Source of the DNA: Neckera pumila
Taxonomy: Eukaryota > Streptophyta > Bryopsida > Hypnales > Neckeraceae
Direction of reading: 5' to 3'
NCBI GenBank assembly: GCA_963969595.1
Contig: OZ018408.1
Location: 310,001 to 374,000 of the forward strand
Length of the DNA: 64,000 nucleotides
Position numbers and translations under genes: made by a program. This document shows positions 44,749-55,959 of the stretch, one piece after another (position 1 is the first letter of the stretch; each line of letters opens with the position of its first letter). The notes beneath the pieces are model-generated. The model ran no database searches, had not been told where the DNA came from, and worked only from the letters and a program-made list of their open reading frames with translations.

Positions 44749-46104
44749 CTATGCATTCCTTTCTACCCAGCATAACCACACCACGGATCCGCGTATGAGG
44801 GACCAAATCATCGTTTGTGCACGGAGTTTTTTGGGAAGCTTAGAACCTAGGAGGCACTGTTGCCAAGTGAGGTTCGGCCAATTGCCGTTCACCGGGGCGA
44901 TTTCCTGCGATAGGAAGACTATCAACAAGGCAAATTTCCACGCGAGTTGGCTGAGGGCGCATTCTATGAACTTGTGGAGGATGGTCTCTTCCAACCCTTG
45001 TTCGCAACATGTGCAGGAAACATCGATGCCCGGGAACATCTTGGCCCTTCTGCTATTGACAGCCACAGCCTTGTGGATGACCGACCAAAGGTATCTTGCT
45101 TCTTTTTGCGGCCGGACGCGTTGCCATGCATTTGACCACGGTGGTTGATAGGTAGCCGGAAGAACCCCATGCCATTTCTCCAAGATTGATTTCCTCAATT
45201 GGGGATGAGGTTTGATAAAGGCTCTGCCTTTCTTTGCTGTACTGGCATGAAGTGTGTCCCCGTTGTCCCACTGCCATCTCTCAAGGTCGAATTGCAAGTT
45301 CTTGACTACTCTGGCATATAGGTGGAAAGCTTGCGCTGTTGGCTTGGCACTCTTGGCCACCAGCACGTCTCGGACTTGTTGTAAAAGTCCCCTGTGCACC
45401 TTTTCATTTTGTTGCCCTGCCTGGAATCTTTGCCGCAGCAGCATAGACGGTTGTCCGACTTCGAAGCTTGGCTGGTTGGCAGGCAAGTGTAGTTCCTCGA
45501 TGAGGCTAGTGAGTGTAGGGTGGAATCGCCGCGATCCTTGGACAATAAGAGTGGGGAAGGAATCATCCGTGTTTGCAAATATTTTGAAGAATTCATGTAG
45601 CTTGGTGACGTGTTTGGCCGTGGTAAGCAAATGCCTCCAATCGAGTGGCATGGCTTCAATAATCTTTTGGTAATGTACGCGTTCCGTTGGTCTCAAGCCA
45701 AACTCCCTTTCCACTTCTTCCCAACTTTGAAAGGCCTCCAATGTTTGGTCCCACAAATCCCTTATTTGTTGCAAACCTCTTTTCATGAGTGCCGCAGCCC
45801 GTTCCCTTGGAAAGCCAAAGGTGTTGCCAATGTATTGCGTGGTCCACCAAAGATTAGTTGGCAGGACCTCATCGCAATTGCTCGGGCGAGAGCATGTGAT
45901 CTTGGGACAGAGCTTAGTCAGCTTACGCCATGCTTGCACAATTTTGTTCCATGCCCGGCTTCCTTTCTTGGCAGAGAATTTGTGCGCTAGAAACCATGAA
46001 CTTTCCATTGGCCATGCCCCTTTCCCTACCGGCCAAATCTGTAGCAATTGATATCTGAGGAAGATCTGCAGGTTAGAATTGCCAGGCGTTGTGGCTCTTA
46101 GCAC
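44749..46104 (-). CDS. LINE ORF2 C-terminal region, 451 codons open
   Basis: The longest open piece of the LINE. It begins inside the region after the RT palm and reads through a helical linker (REFGLRPTERVHYQKII). It then reaches the zf-RVT-like block with RYLWSVIHKAVAVNSRRAKM, CTCCEQ, and H...EC spaced as in plant LINEs. It ends in WQQCLLGSKLPKKLR and WSLIRGSVVWLCWVERNA, which matches the 3' fragment at 31.7-32.1 kb. The annotated start is just the first ATG in the frame and has no biological meaning; the piece belongs to a broken ORF2. Confidence 0.75.
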   Translation of the reverse strand: MLRATTPGNSNLQIFLRYQLLQIWPVGKGAWPMESSWFLAHKFSAKKGSRAWNKIVQAWRKLTKLCPKITCSRPSNCDEVLPTNLWWTTQYIGNTFGFPRERAAALMKRGLQQIRDLWDQTLEAFQSWEEVEREFGLRPTERVHYQKIIEAMPLDWRHLLTTAKHVTKLHEFFKIFANTDDSFPTLIVQGSRRFHPTLTSLIEELHLPANQPSFEVGQPSMLLRQRFQAGQQNEKVHRGLLQQVRDVLVAKSAKPTAQAFHLYARVVKNLQFDLERWQWDNGDTLHASTAKKGRAFIKPHPQLRKSILEKWHGVLPATYQPPWSNAWQRVRPQKEARYLWSVIHKAVAVNSRRAKMFPGIDVSCTCCEQGLEETILHKFIECALSQLAWKFALLIVFLSQEIAPVNGNWPNLTWQQCLLGSKLPKKLRAQTMIWSLIRGSVVWLCWVERNA

Positions 46105-46279
46105 CCGTTTCGTTGTGCGTCCTCGGGGTCAACTAATCCTAAGCCTCCCTACTGTTTGTTGACATAGCAGTCGTCCCAGGCTACTCGCGTCCTACATGAT
46201 TGGTCTGACCTTGACCATTTGAAGTTTCTCAATGCCACCCGAATCTTCTTTATCCCCTGCAATATGCCTCCCCATATAA

Positions 46280-46984
46280 CTATAAAAACCAGAGAGTCGA
46301 TAGTAATACCGAATTAATGATTATCACCCAATTTGTGAGGGAGAGGCGAGCTGTGACCCAGAAGTCCAACTTCTTTTGTATTTTATTGAATAGGAATTCA
46401 TCCACGTCCTCCGTATCGAGGTCAAGTCCAAAGGCCGTTCCAAGCAATTTGGAGAGCTGACGGGATTTTGCCCATTGGCATTGGAATTGCTGGATCCAGT
46501 TCGGCGGCAAGGTGGTTGAGAACCAGTATGCAACACTCTTCAATCAGTTTAGCTTGAGTCCTGCTGCCAAGAAAAATAGCTCGAGTAATGCCGTCAACCT
46601 GCGCATGTTGGCTTCCATCCCTCAAATGGTGTAGTTTCTGTTGTCTACATATTGTATAATTAGTTGTTGGCCAAGGTTGTAGGGGAGTGTGATACCCACG
46701 AGGCTTCCATGGCTCTGAGCTCTCTCCGTTGCTATATTTAGAGCTTCTCCTATGAAGAGAAAAAGGTAGGGGGCTAGTGGGCACCCTTGTCTTACCCCCC
46801 TTGTGACCAGGAACTTGTTAGTTTCTCCCCTATTGATGCTTACGGAGGCCTCTGCTCCAACGAAGAGCATTTGGCACATGACAATAAAGTTTGCGGGTAC
46901 ACCCAGCACTTCCATAACTTTCCATAGGAATGGTAGGCATACCGTATCATAGGCCTTCATGAAGTCTAGTTTTAACAAGATCAT
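46280..46984 (-). pseudogene. LINE reverse-transcriptase palm and thumb pieces, frameshifted
   Basis: 46984-46622 encodes the RT fingers/palm up to LIIQYVDN, where the YADD box should be. The frame then shifts, and 46543-46280 encodes SVAYWFSTTLPPNWIQ and RLSLTNWVIIINSVLLSTLW. The second metal-binding Asp of the box is lost in the frame as it stands. Confidence 0.8.
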
Positions 46985-47299
46985 GTCCTGGTTGGATTCC
47001 CTGGCCCACGTAATGGGGTAGTTGCAAGAAACATATGGTATAGTGTTGTCCTAAAGCCCCATCCATCAAATCTAGTCTCCTCCCGGCGGGAGTCTTGTCT
47101 CTTTGGAGAAGTGTCTTGGATGCTAGGTCCCTTAGTCCTCACTGTTGCACGCAAATTGCGGACTGAGGGCTTTGTCAGCTCCGAGTTTGGGCTTCAATTG
47201 TTGTGGGTCGTCTGTCGGCAGTGAGCCTTCTCAGGTTTCGAAATACCATCGCGTTGTCTTCATCCTCACGCATAAAACAAGGCCTAGCTGCAAATTCAG

Positions 47300-48770
47300 G
47301 TGTACCTGTTTTGGTTTCCCGCTTGTGCCCCTTGTGATCTTCTCTGTCCTTGTTCTGTCCAGTGACTATATGTGAGGATTGTGTGTGGGGGGGGGGGGGG
47401 GGGGGGGGGGCGGCTTCTCCTGCTAGCTGTCGGGGAATGTGGGCCTATCTGTGCATCAAGGAATTCCTCAGCTTCTTGGAAGGCTATCAAGTCTGCTATC
47501 GCTTGTGCCTCCTCCTCTGATTCTATTTCAGATTCCTCACTTGGTCTGAAGAAAATTCTGTTGCTCGGAGTTGTTTCTACCCCTTGTATCCTTAAGGTCA
47601 CTTTTGCATGTTCTAGTTCTTGGACCGGCACTAAAATTGCAACCTCTCGTGACCGAGGAGGCCCGTTGCTTGTGTTGGATATGATATCCGGTTTGCTTGG
47701 TAATCCAGGTCAATGCTCTGTAATGACTTCCTTCTGTAGCTCCTTCCGTTTCTCCAATCGATTGGTGCAAATTGTCTCTGGCGGCTCCTCACAAGGTGCC
47801 TTGTCTCTTTGCCTTTATATCTCCCCTTTATTCCTTCCTTTACCTTCTAGTTCAACTTGGATCACCGCTTTCAGCATTTCATAGTCATCAGTGTGTAGGG
47901 GAAACTGGTGTTGCACCAGGGGCGGTGGTGCCGGGGGGGAGGTGGCGGTGGGAGCTCAATCTCCTTCTCGACTACATTCCATGGCATAGCCTCCACTTGG
48001 GGTCTCAATCTTGCATTGCCGGGTGCGAGAATGGCCTTGGGCTGTGTGTTAGGCTCTACCAACACCAATGTGGCTATCTGCATTGGCGTGTACTAGAAGT
48101 CCATTGGTTGAGCCAAGTCTTCCGAGGGGGGATTTGCTGCTTGGCTTCCATCTCTTTGGATGTTCCTCTGGGGCGTTGTTTGCCTTTGTTGCTTGTCTTG
48201 GCTCCCGCACCTTTGTGCCTTGTTGTATTTTGCCCTTGGTTTAGGTTTCCTAGGTCGGTTATGCTCTACCAGTTTGAAGCCATCAGTTGTGTCGTCCTGG
48301 TCCGACTCTAACCTTGTTTTTGTCTCCCTACTACTTCTTGAGTTACATAACTGCCCTACCATTGACTCCTACAGTCTTCTATCACTTCCCACCGCTACCC
48401 TAGTTCTATCTGCTAGAGGACAGGTTGCTTGTGTGTGAGAGTAGTCGCAACATCTTGAGCATTGTATTTCCATTGCCTTGTAGTTTACCAAGACTTCTAC
48501 TTTGGCTCCCGAGATGCATGTTAGTTCTAGTGAGGAGATGCGCACCTTCCCATTCTGAAGGGAGACTCCGTGTAGACCGTCAACTTGATCGATTTCTACT
48601 ACCTTCCCTACGCACTCCGCTATCTCCCATACATTGTCTATATATTCAAGCGGTAAGAAGCTCAATGTAATCCCGAGTGACGTAAACATCATTGGTGGCC
48701 TCCTTGGATCAAACCCTGGGACCCAGTTTGGGATGATTGGGTGACCTAATCCTACTCTAATCGGCGATAA
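47300..48770 (-). pseudogene. LINE ORF1-like protein with zinc knuckle
   Basis: Read in pieces: GFDPRRPPMMFTSLGITLSF, then LPLEYIDNVWEIAECVGKVV (DUF4283-like RNA-binding region of plant LINEs), then the CCHC knuckle. After frameshifts come low-complexity and acidic stretches and a Pro run encoded by the poly-C tract at 47387-47410. Its N terminus may extend to about 49260, but I could not confirm the frame. Confidence 0.7.
47387..47410. repeat. Run of 24 G
   Basis: Twenty-four consecutive G on the plus strand, within the LINE ORF1 region (polyproline on the minus strand). Length likely unstable; can form a quadruplex. Confidence 0.95.
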
Positions 48771-49330
48771 TTGCAGGACTTTCTATGCGCTTGCTAGCGA
48801 GTTGAGCTTGATGTACGCATACCCACAGCTAGCATGTCTTGCCCTAAGTATAGGGTCACTCCGCAATACACGCTTTAGCTCATGTAAACAGTAGTCTAAC
48901 CTAGGGTATGGCGCCGGCACGTCACTTGACTAGTTCACGATGACTACATGCTGCCTGAGGTACTCCACTTGCTGACGTATTGTGGAACCGTGGAAAGTCG
49001 TCTCGGGGACTACAATACGCTGGCGTAGCAACATATCCGCGTGGTTCTTGAACGTTCCTGGAAGAAGCGTTTCTCCCCTTGAATCCTTGGGCTTGTTTCC
49101 AAGAACATCCTGCGAACAGCTTGTCGTACTCCGCCCTTGCGTAACTCCGTCTCTTTGCATCTGCACTGGTACATGATGTCTCTGCCATGGTTGTACCAAT
49201 CCTTTGTCGCGACGTACTGACAGTCGCTGCAAAGCTGCTCGATAATCTCTGCTGGCCATTTAGGTTTTGGTAAAAAAATGTTGTAACTTCCTGTCGGATT
49301 GGCAGACCAAGTTGGTCTACTAATCAATTG

Positions 49331-49785
49331 CAAGAAGGTTCTTGAACGCAGCTGTTAGTTCTTATTCTGCACATTACCCGGCTAATACGGTGTATCAGAT
49401 TAGATCAAAGTTTAGTGAGAAAACGCCGCACCCAGCATCTCTCTCTGCGCTCTGCGCTCTGCACCGTTGCCCCCTCCCCCCCTGTCAAGCTTGTATAGTT
49501 TGTGTCAACTTAAAGTATGCACACCCAAAACCAACATTGTATCTCTGGACGAATTCACACTAACTATGTGTGTGGATGCAGGAGTTCATTGTATATCATT
49601 GACTCTCTCATAATGATGATTAATTTTGTGTTCAATTGACCTTGGGCTAAACTTTAGAGAGAATTCCTCCACCAAGTTTGATAAATAGATTGATCTCAAT
49701 GTCAAGCAGTCACTTTAGCTAGTCAATGAGACATCTTTCTAAGTTTCCATGACGACACCTTTTTCAAATGTATAGATTGTTTCAA
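49331..49785. other. Spacer upstream of the LINE remnant, nothing recognised
   Basis: No coding region supported. Confidence 0.4.
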
Positions 49786-51505
49786 TTAACCCCTAACTGC
49801 CTTATTGACCATATATGGTTGATCCAAAAATTTACTTTATTTGTGTGTACGTAGTTAACCCCTAAAAGTCCAAGGCCTTTTTTCTACCAAAAAGCACCTA
49901 AAATTGCCATTTTTATAGCAAAGAGTAAAAAAAATTGAAAAATATTTTTTCTGCACATCTAACCATATGATCTTACAACTAACTAGTATGAGAATGCACG
50001 GAAAAAATTTCAAAGCCTTGACCGCATAGATTGCAAGATATCTGTGTTTAAAGTGAAAAAAAACAAGTTTTTCAGCATAATGTGAGACTAGATTTTATGA
50101 CTTTGAACACTTTTATTTTAGATTTTTTGCACTACAAAGTTTTGAGCTTTAAATCTTTATAGTGGAAAATTGAGTTGAGAATCTAGGGGAAAAAGTTCAA
50201 AAAAAATTAATTTTTATTATTAAAAAAATTGTAAAGTGGAGGTAGGTATGAGATAGAAGGATAATCGAAAATATTAATATCTTTTATATAGAATTAAAAA
50301 GCACTAATCCCAATGGTGAGATTGTTCTAGAAAAAAAACTAAACCTTGTGGAACCTTATTTTTTGAAAAATTGTTAAAATTGCATTCAGAAATGAATCCT
50401 ATAGGTTCTTTTTTTCAAGAAGATGCTCTAAGTGTCCAAAAAACAAGATTGTCCAAAACTTTTTCATAAAAAATCCAAATGAAATGAATCAAAGCTTTCT
50501 AGATAGACAAAAATATAATATATAAGAAAAAAAAATTAAAAAAAAAAATTGCAAATTTTTTTTTGCTGCCCCCTCTCCCTTGTTTTGAGCTTATTTCTCG
50601 GCTTATTTGGGCATAAATTTTTTTTTCCAGGCCCTGATTGAAAAAAAAATTATATTCCCACAAAGCTTAGCATTTTTTCTATCTTTAAAAAAGTTTTGGA
50701 AAATCACAACAAAAATTCAACCCGTAGGTACTTGCCCAAAATCCCATTTGTCCCCCCAAAGGAACAATGGGCTTTTTGGGGTTAAATTCTAAATTGATTG
50801 TTTTGAAAAACTTTAAAGGCAGTATTGAAGTTAAAGCATTGTAAGCTTTTATTTTTCACAAAAAGGTAAATATTTTATTTTTGAGAGGTCCTCAAACGCA
50901 TACATGTATCATCAATGGAAGACTAAAGCTTGCTAATTTTACTTGATTTTGAGATCATTCTAAAAAACTGTACTTATGCATTTGCTTTGAAATTGGTCCC
51001 AATTGGAAAAGAAAAAGGATTTTCATGATTTTTTACTATTGAAAATACAAACGTGCAAGTGCGGATCTCGAGTTATTTGAGGTTTCTACTTATAAAAAAA
51101 AAATGCATTTGAACAATTGCAAAGTGGATTGTGTAATGAGTTTAATAGCTTTTCATTTGAATTTAAGGTGCATTTTAATAGTTTAAAGTGCATTTTTGTG
51201 TGCTAACACAATCTCTAAGTGTTCATGTCATCTCTAATACCAAAAAACTCTTATATGCAAATTTCTCAAACATTGTGGGAAGAGACAACATACTAAATAT
51301 AAGATACATTCTCTTGTTATAATCTCACAAGTCCTATGAAATTTTATACTAAAAACTAGAATGCACACTATCAAGAAAGCTCTTTAAACACCTTGACAAT
51401 TAGGTTTTGAAAAGAAAAAAATTTACTTTATTGGAAAACTATAAGCCCATGCTCTTTTTTTATAGAAAAAATACACTTAGAAAGGCTTGGGCACTTGGGA
51501 GTTAA
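49786..51505 (+). mobile_element. TTAA element, family C, full length, split by a family B copy
   Basis: TTAA at 49786-49789 and 51502-51505; left end TTAACCCCTAACTGCCTTAT with ACCATATATGGT inside, right end cttgggcacttgggagttaa. Without the nested 927 bases it is about 793 long. The break lies exactly in the sequence gcagttaaattc that is continuous in the other C copies. Confidence 0.82.
49855..50785 (+). mobile_element. TTAA element, family B, full length, nested in family C, with TTAA duplication
   Basis: The 923-base element 49859-50781 is flanked by TTAA on both sides. The uninterrupted C copies at 30.85, 32.41 and 54.99 kb have cagTTAAatt once at the same place. This shows directly that insertion duplicated TTAA. 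Confidence 0.88.
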
Positions 51506-52872
51506 GATAAGGAGACCCATTTATGCATTGCAATCCAATTCCAAGTTCTACTTGTAGATCCAATTTGCATTCTAATGTAGTTTTCATTGGATTCAGTGTG
51601 CAGTTGGGGATGAAAGGGTTGGAAGTGGTGTGGAAAGTCACCTTTCAATGAATTCAATGAACATAACCTTATAACCTCTCCAAATTGCAAAAGGTTCTTA
51701 ATTATTGTTTCACTATGTAAAAGGGTGCTCTTGGACTAAAAGATCCACATGAGCTTCTAAAAAGACAAGAACAATCCCCCTCCAAGGGTTGACAATGGTA
51801 AGCTATATAATTTTTATTTAACCATCTATAATAGATTTTTTGTTTTCAAGAATGAATTGACTACATTACCTATGAAATAATGTGGGATTTGTTGTTCTTT
51901 TGCAATACTGTAAGTATGCTTAATGACCAAATGGTTTATAGTATGCTTCCTACTTCAAATTTCTCTAATGACACACTTTGTCATTATAGATTCCTTGTAC
52001 ATATCCTTAGAATCAAATTATTAAATCATATATTTATATGATAGGACACTTTTCACAAGTCAAGTTGTGAATAATTTTGAAAGCGTATTTAGAAAGTCCA
52101 TTTGTTCCTCTAAATATAGTGTCATTAGAGAAGGTTGAATAATGTCTCTCATTCTACTCAGATCAAATTTACACAATTGCTTTAAATTGAAAATTCTTAT
52201 AGTGTCAAACATTTATTTGAGTTAGATAGGGCTTGTTGATTGTGGAAAAAGAGAGAAAAACTTTTGTCTTTTGTGAAACTATGAAGAAAAATTGCATTAT
52301 TTAACCCACAAGTTTTTACAACTCCAACTCTAAAAGATTTGTCACAAAGGATTATAGATTTGAAGATTGTTTTGATATAAGCTATTGTCACGGCTATTGT
52401 ATAAAATAATGCCTCAACTTTACTTTGATCCTTTGAATGATGTTGTCCCTCAAATCACAACATCAAACCAAATTGATAGCATCACCTTAAGGTTTAAAGA
52501 TTAAATTTGGCCATTGACATAAGCAACACGATTAAAGGTTACTTCAATAACATTGGAAAATGTAAAAGACTCTCAAATATTCACCTATATATATATATTT
52601 TGTTCTTTATTGATAAAAAATTGCCCTTGATTGGACAAAAGGAATATCATTTGTGATTAAGGCTAGGATTTCAAATGATGTCAATATATTATCAATGGCA
52701 ATTCAACAACAAATGAAGAATTATAAAAAGAACTGTAGGAATAAGAAATGATAAGAATAGGTAGCTTTTCCAAATGAAATTTTCATCCATTTTTCAAGAA
52801 AGTTTCTAACTATAGTCATCCTTCCATTACTGTAATTTCTACAAATGTAATATCTCCTATGTATTATGGATA
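51506..52872. other. AT-rich intergenic DNA, no gene supported
   Basis: Includes a short TA microsatellite near 52588. Nothing else recognised. Confidence 0.4.
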
Positions 52873-52875
52873 TTT

Positions 52876-53015
52876 CACTACAAGGGAGCAGTGTCAATTC
52901 GGACATTTTTTTGTCAATTTTTTGTCAATTCGGACATTTTTTTGACAGGATTCTGTCAATTCGGACATTTTAGTCAATTAGGACGTGTCAATTCGGACAC
53001 TGTTTTCTTGTAGTG
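52876..53015. mobile_element. CACTA MITE, 140 bp, with TTT target duplication
   Basis: Ends CACTACAAGGGAGCAGTGTC and (reverse) CACTACAAGAAAACAGTGTC; inside, gtcaattcggacattttt is repeated about four times. Flanked by TTT at 52873-52875 and 53016-53018. Confidence 0.88.
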
Positions 53016-53018
53016 TTT

Positions 53019-53829
53019 GCACTCCCATAAAATATACGTTGTCAAGTGTTATGTATTAATTGATATGAAATGTTTAGCTCCCTACTTCATTGATTTGACA
53101 TTGATAAGTGATAAAGTTGAAAAAATTTGGAAAAATTTGGAAAAATTTACTTTAAGAAATTCCTTCCTAGGTATCTACTTCTTCAATTATTCCCTAAAGG
53201 AGGTCCTCCCTCCAAAATTACCTGCAAACTTGCATTTTTGAAAAGAAAGTATGATTTTTTATAAAACTATTTTTGAAAAACCTACCACAGACTGACCTTG
53301 TTCATTGCTATCAAATTAGTCTACCCTCAAATTCTCAAAGACTTTGACTTATTGATTTTTGAGACAATCTCGTGACCTATACTTGTGACTTTGGATTGGA
53401 TTTCATTCATTTCAAGGAAGTTGGGGGGAGAGGGTCTTCTACATGAAGGAAGAAAAGGTCAATATACAAGACTAAGGTAAGTATACCAGTAACCAACCAC
53501 ATCCAATATCCAATCTGTAGGCGACGCTATTTCCAACCAAGGCTGGAATTCAAAAAAGTGTGTTTTTTATCCTTTTCAAGGTTGGGACTAATAAGGTCAT
53601 GACACATGCCTCCGAAGTAGTGAGCAAGAAAGGAGTTCAAATATGGTCGGAATTGAAAGACTCTAGACATTGGCTACTGGTGAAGAGTACTTTTTGGCTC
53701 TCCAAATTCACAGTAATTTCAATTTTGGAAATAAAATTTTGAAAAATTTGCTATCTCCATATTTCCTATCTTCCTACATGGGAAAAAATTTCCATCACCT
53801 CATATTGCTTATGATCTACTCCAAATTGC
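53019..53829. other. Intergenic DNA, no gene supported
   Basis: Short frames only; no family recognised. Confidence 0.35.
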
Positions 53830-54060
53830 TTAACCCTGGAAGGACGGGCTGGTCTTCGTGGAAACCATCCTCTTTGATATAGTGTGCATCATCTACTTTG
53901 AGAAAACCAAAACAACTCATTTGAGGTCAAACTATTGTGCAAGGCCTCTCCTTTTCGCACAAAATTTCAAGGATGAACAATTGCACTTCTGTCCTACATG
54001 CAAAGATTTTTTGTCATTCATTGAACACTTAGTGTCTGCGGCAGCATCACAAGATTAAAT
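53830..54060 (+). mobile_element. TTAA element, family F, second copy
   Basis: Left end TTAACCCTGGAAGGACGGGC at 53830, matching 37376 onward for about 200 bases, including cttctgtcctacatgcaaag and ttcaaggatgaacaat. The right end is unclear. Confidence 0.5.
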
Positions 54061-54311
54061 GATCAGTTACTAGAACATTTACCTTAATACAAGACGAAAG
54101 ATGTATCCATTATATGTGGTTGGTGGTTGAGCTTAGAGTTGGGAATCTGAACTTCCTCACTATGGCCCGCTCGAAGATCAGTGAACCTCCCAAAGATCTC
54201 TCAGTTTGGAGCTAGTCCTGTTTCAGAGCTTGGAGATTCCTTTCAATCTTTGGCCATCTCCGAAAAATTGCAAGATCGACTCAGGAAATCAAACTCAATT
54301 TTTGGTACAAG

Positions 54312-54387
54312 AAAAGGAACTTTGCTTTTTTTCTCTTAATACAATGGTTTCCATTTGTTATCAAAAAAAGAAAAAAGGAACTTTGCT
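54312..54387 (+). mobile_element. Ultra-short retroposed 3' tail with target duplication
   Basis: About 46 bases (T-run, ctcttaatacaatgg, tttccatttgttatc, A-run) between aaaaggaactttgct at 54312-54326 and 54373-54387. Confidence 0.8.
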
Positions 54388-54499
54388 CCCTTTCAACACC
54401 TCAAGTCCCAAGGCTTTTTCTTACCTCTCCAAACTACCACTAAATTTTTTTTGAATTTTTTCTTTTTTTTTTGGCAAATCTAACCGTAGAATCTGGCAT

Positions 54500-54680
54500 T
54501 GCATTGCATTACCACCCCGGTCTATCAAGACCAGCATTTCATGCTAGAATGTTAAAATCAATTTTAGGAAAATCAAATTCGGCAGATGCTCTAAATAGGA
54601 ATTATATTCTCTCAAAATCCTTGTTTTTACTATAGATTTTTTTTGTTGACCTTAATAGCCAAGTACAATAGTACAAGAAT
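54500..54680. mobile_element. MITE of the CCGGCTATCAAGGTTG-ended group
   Basis: Left accccggtctatcaagacca and right (reverse) acttggctattaaggtcaac form inverted ends like those of the element at 55960-56436. It interrupts the family B text between gaatctgg and gtacaagaatgtgtgg. Boundaries approximate. Confidence 0.5.
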
Positions 54681-54923
54681 GTGTGGAAGAAATTCATGTA
54701 ACCTTAGACCATGTAGATTGCAAGATATTTGCATTTAAAGTAAAGAAAACAAATTTCATTGCACCTCACATGACTCAATTATAAGACTTTGAATCTTTTT
54801 AAGTTTAAATGGTTTCACTCCAAATTTTGAATTTCTAATTTTTGATGTTGAAGAATTGAGTTGAGAGTTGGAAAAAAAATTCAAGAAACAAACATTCAAT
54901 TTTCATTCTTAAGAAAATCATCA

Positions 54924-55723
54924 CTAACCCCATACTGCCTGAGCAACCAAATATGGTCGCTCCAAAATTTCAAGCCTGTTTGGTGGGCATAGGCAGTTAA
55001 ATTCCTTTGACTGTTTAAAATTTTTTTACGGGCAATATTGAAGGTTAACTATTGGAAACTTTTATTTTTCACTAAACAAAAATAAATATTTGATTTTTGA
55101 GAGGTCCTCACAAGCATATATGTATCACTAGTGGAAGAGTAAAACTTGCAAATTTTACTTGATTTCTCGGCTTTAAACAAAGCTTGCCAATTTCACTTGA
55201 TTTGAGACCTAAAAAGTTGTATTTATCCATTTGCTTTGAAAATGGTTCCAGTGGAAAGCATAAAGTGTTTTCATGATTTTTACCGTTGAAAATTTATACT
55301 TGCAAGTGTTGATTTGGAGTTATTTACAATTCCTACTTATCAAATAAAATTTCATTTCAACAACTACATAGTGGATTGTGTAATGAGTTTGATAGCTCTT
55401 CATTTGAACTTAAGTTTTTCAAAAGTGCATTTCAAATTGTTCATGTCACATCTAACCCCAAAAAATATTTATATGCAAATTTTTCAAACATTGTGGGGAG
55501 GGGCAGCATACTAAAAATAGGATATTTACATTTCTCTTGTTATAATTTCACAACTCCTATGCAATTTTACACTCAAAATTGATAAGCACACTAATAAGCA
55601 AGCTCTCTAAACATCTACGGTTAGATTTTGAAAAACAAACAACTTGCTTTAGATAATTATAAGCTCATGCTCTTTTTTCAAAGGAAAAACACACTTGGAA
55701 AGGCTTAGGCACTTAGGGGTTAA
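54924..55723 (+). mobile_element. TTAA element, family C, full length, nested in family B
   Basis: Left end actaaccccatactgcctga with accaaatatggt, right end caggcacttaggggttaa type with TTAA at 55720-55723. It sits in the family B stretch that reads aattattaaatagaagtagg in the uninterrupted copy at 10.95 kb, that is, in a TTAA. Confidence 0.72.
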
Positions 55724-55959
55724 GGGTAGGTGCAAGATAGAAAGAAAAAATAAATTATTACCAGTTCTAAAGTAGAATTGAAATGCACGAATCTGAATGA
55801 GGAGATTGGTCTAGCAAACAAACTAAACTACGTAAAACTTTTAATTCTGAAAAATTGGGAAAAAATTGAGTTCAAAGATGAACCCTATAAGTTATTTTTT
55901 TTGGAAAAGATGCTTTCATTTGTCCAAAAAACAAGACTCTCAAAAACTCACTTTCTCAT

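Larger units (their letters stand above)
44520..49330 (-). pseudogene. L1-type non-LTR retrotransposon (LINE) remnant
   Basis: Runs 5' to 3' on the minus strand. ORF1-like part (about 48770-47300) has a DUF4283-like stretch and a CX2CX4HX4C zinc knuckle (CSRCCDYSHTQATC) near 48430. Reverse-transcriptase part (about 47100-46190) has ILLKLDFMKAYDTV, TRGVRQGCPLAPYLFLFI, and LLGTAFGLDLDTEDVD with WVTARLSLTNWVIIIN. The C-terminal part (46104-44749) is 451 codons long without a stop and carries a Cys/His cluster (CTCCEQ...ILHKFIECA) typical of the zf-RVT region. The AP-type endonuclease expected between ORF1 and RT is absent. The RT active-site box reads QYVDN in place of YADD, and several frameshifts are present. 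Dead copy. Confidence 0.85.

Noticed and set aside
44540..45148. Plus-strand frame of 202 codons
   Set aside because: It lies opposite LINE ORF2, whose minus-strand frame is longer and matches the LINE fragment at 31.7 kb.
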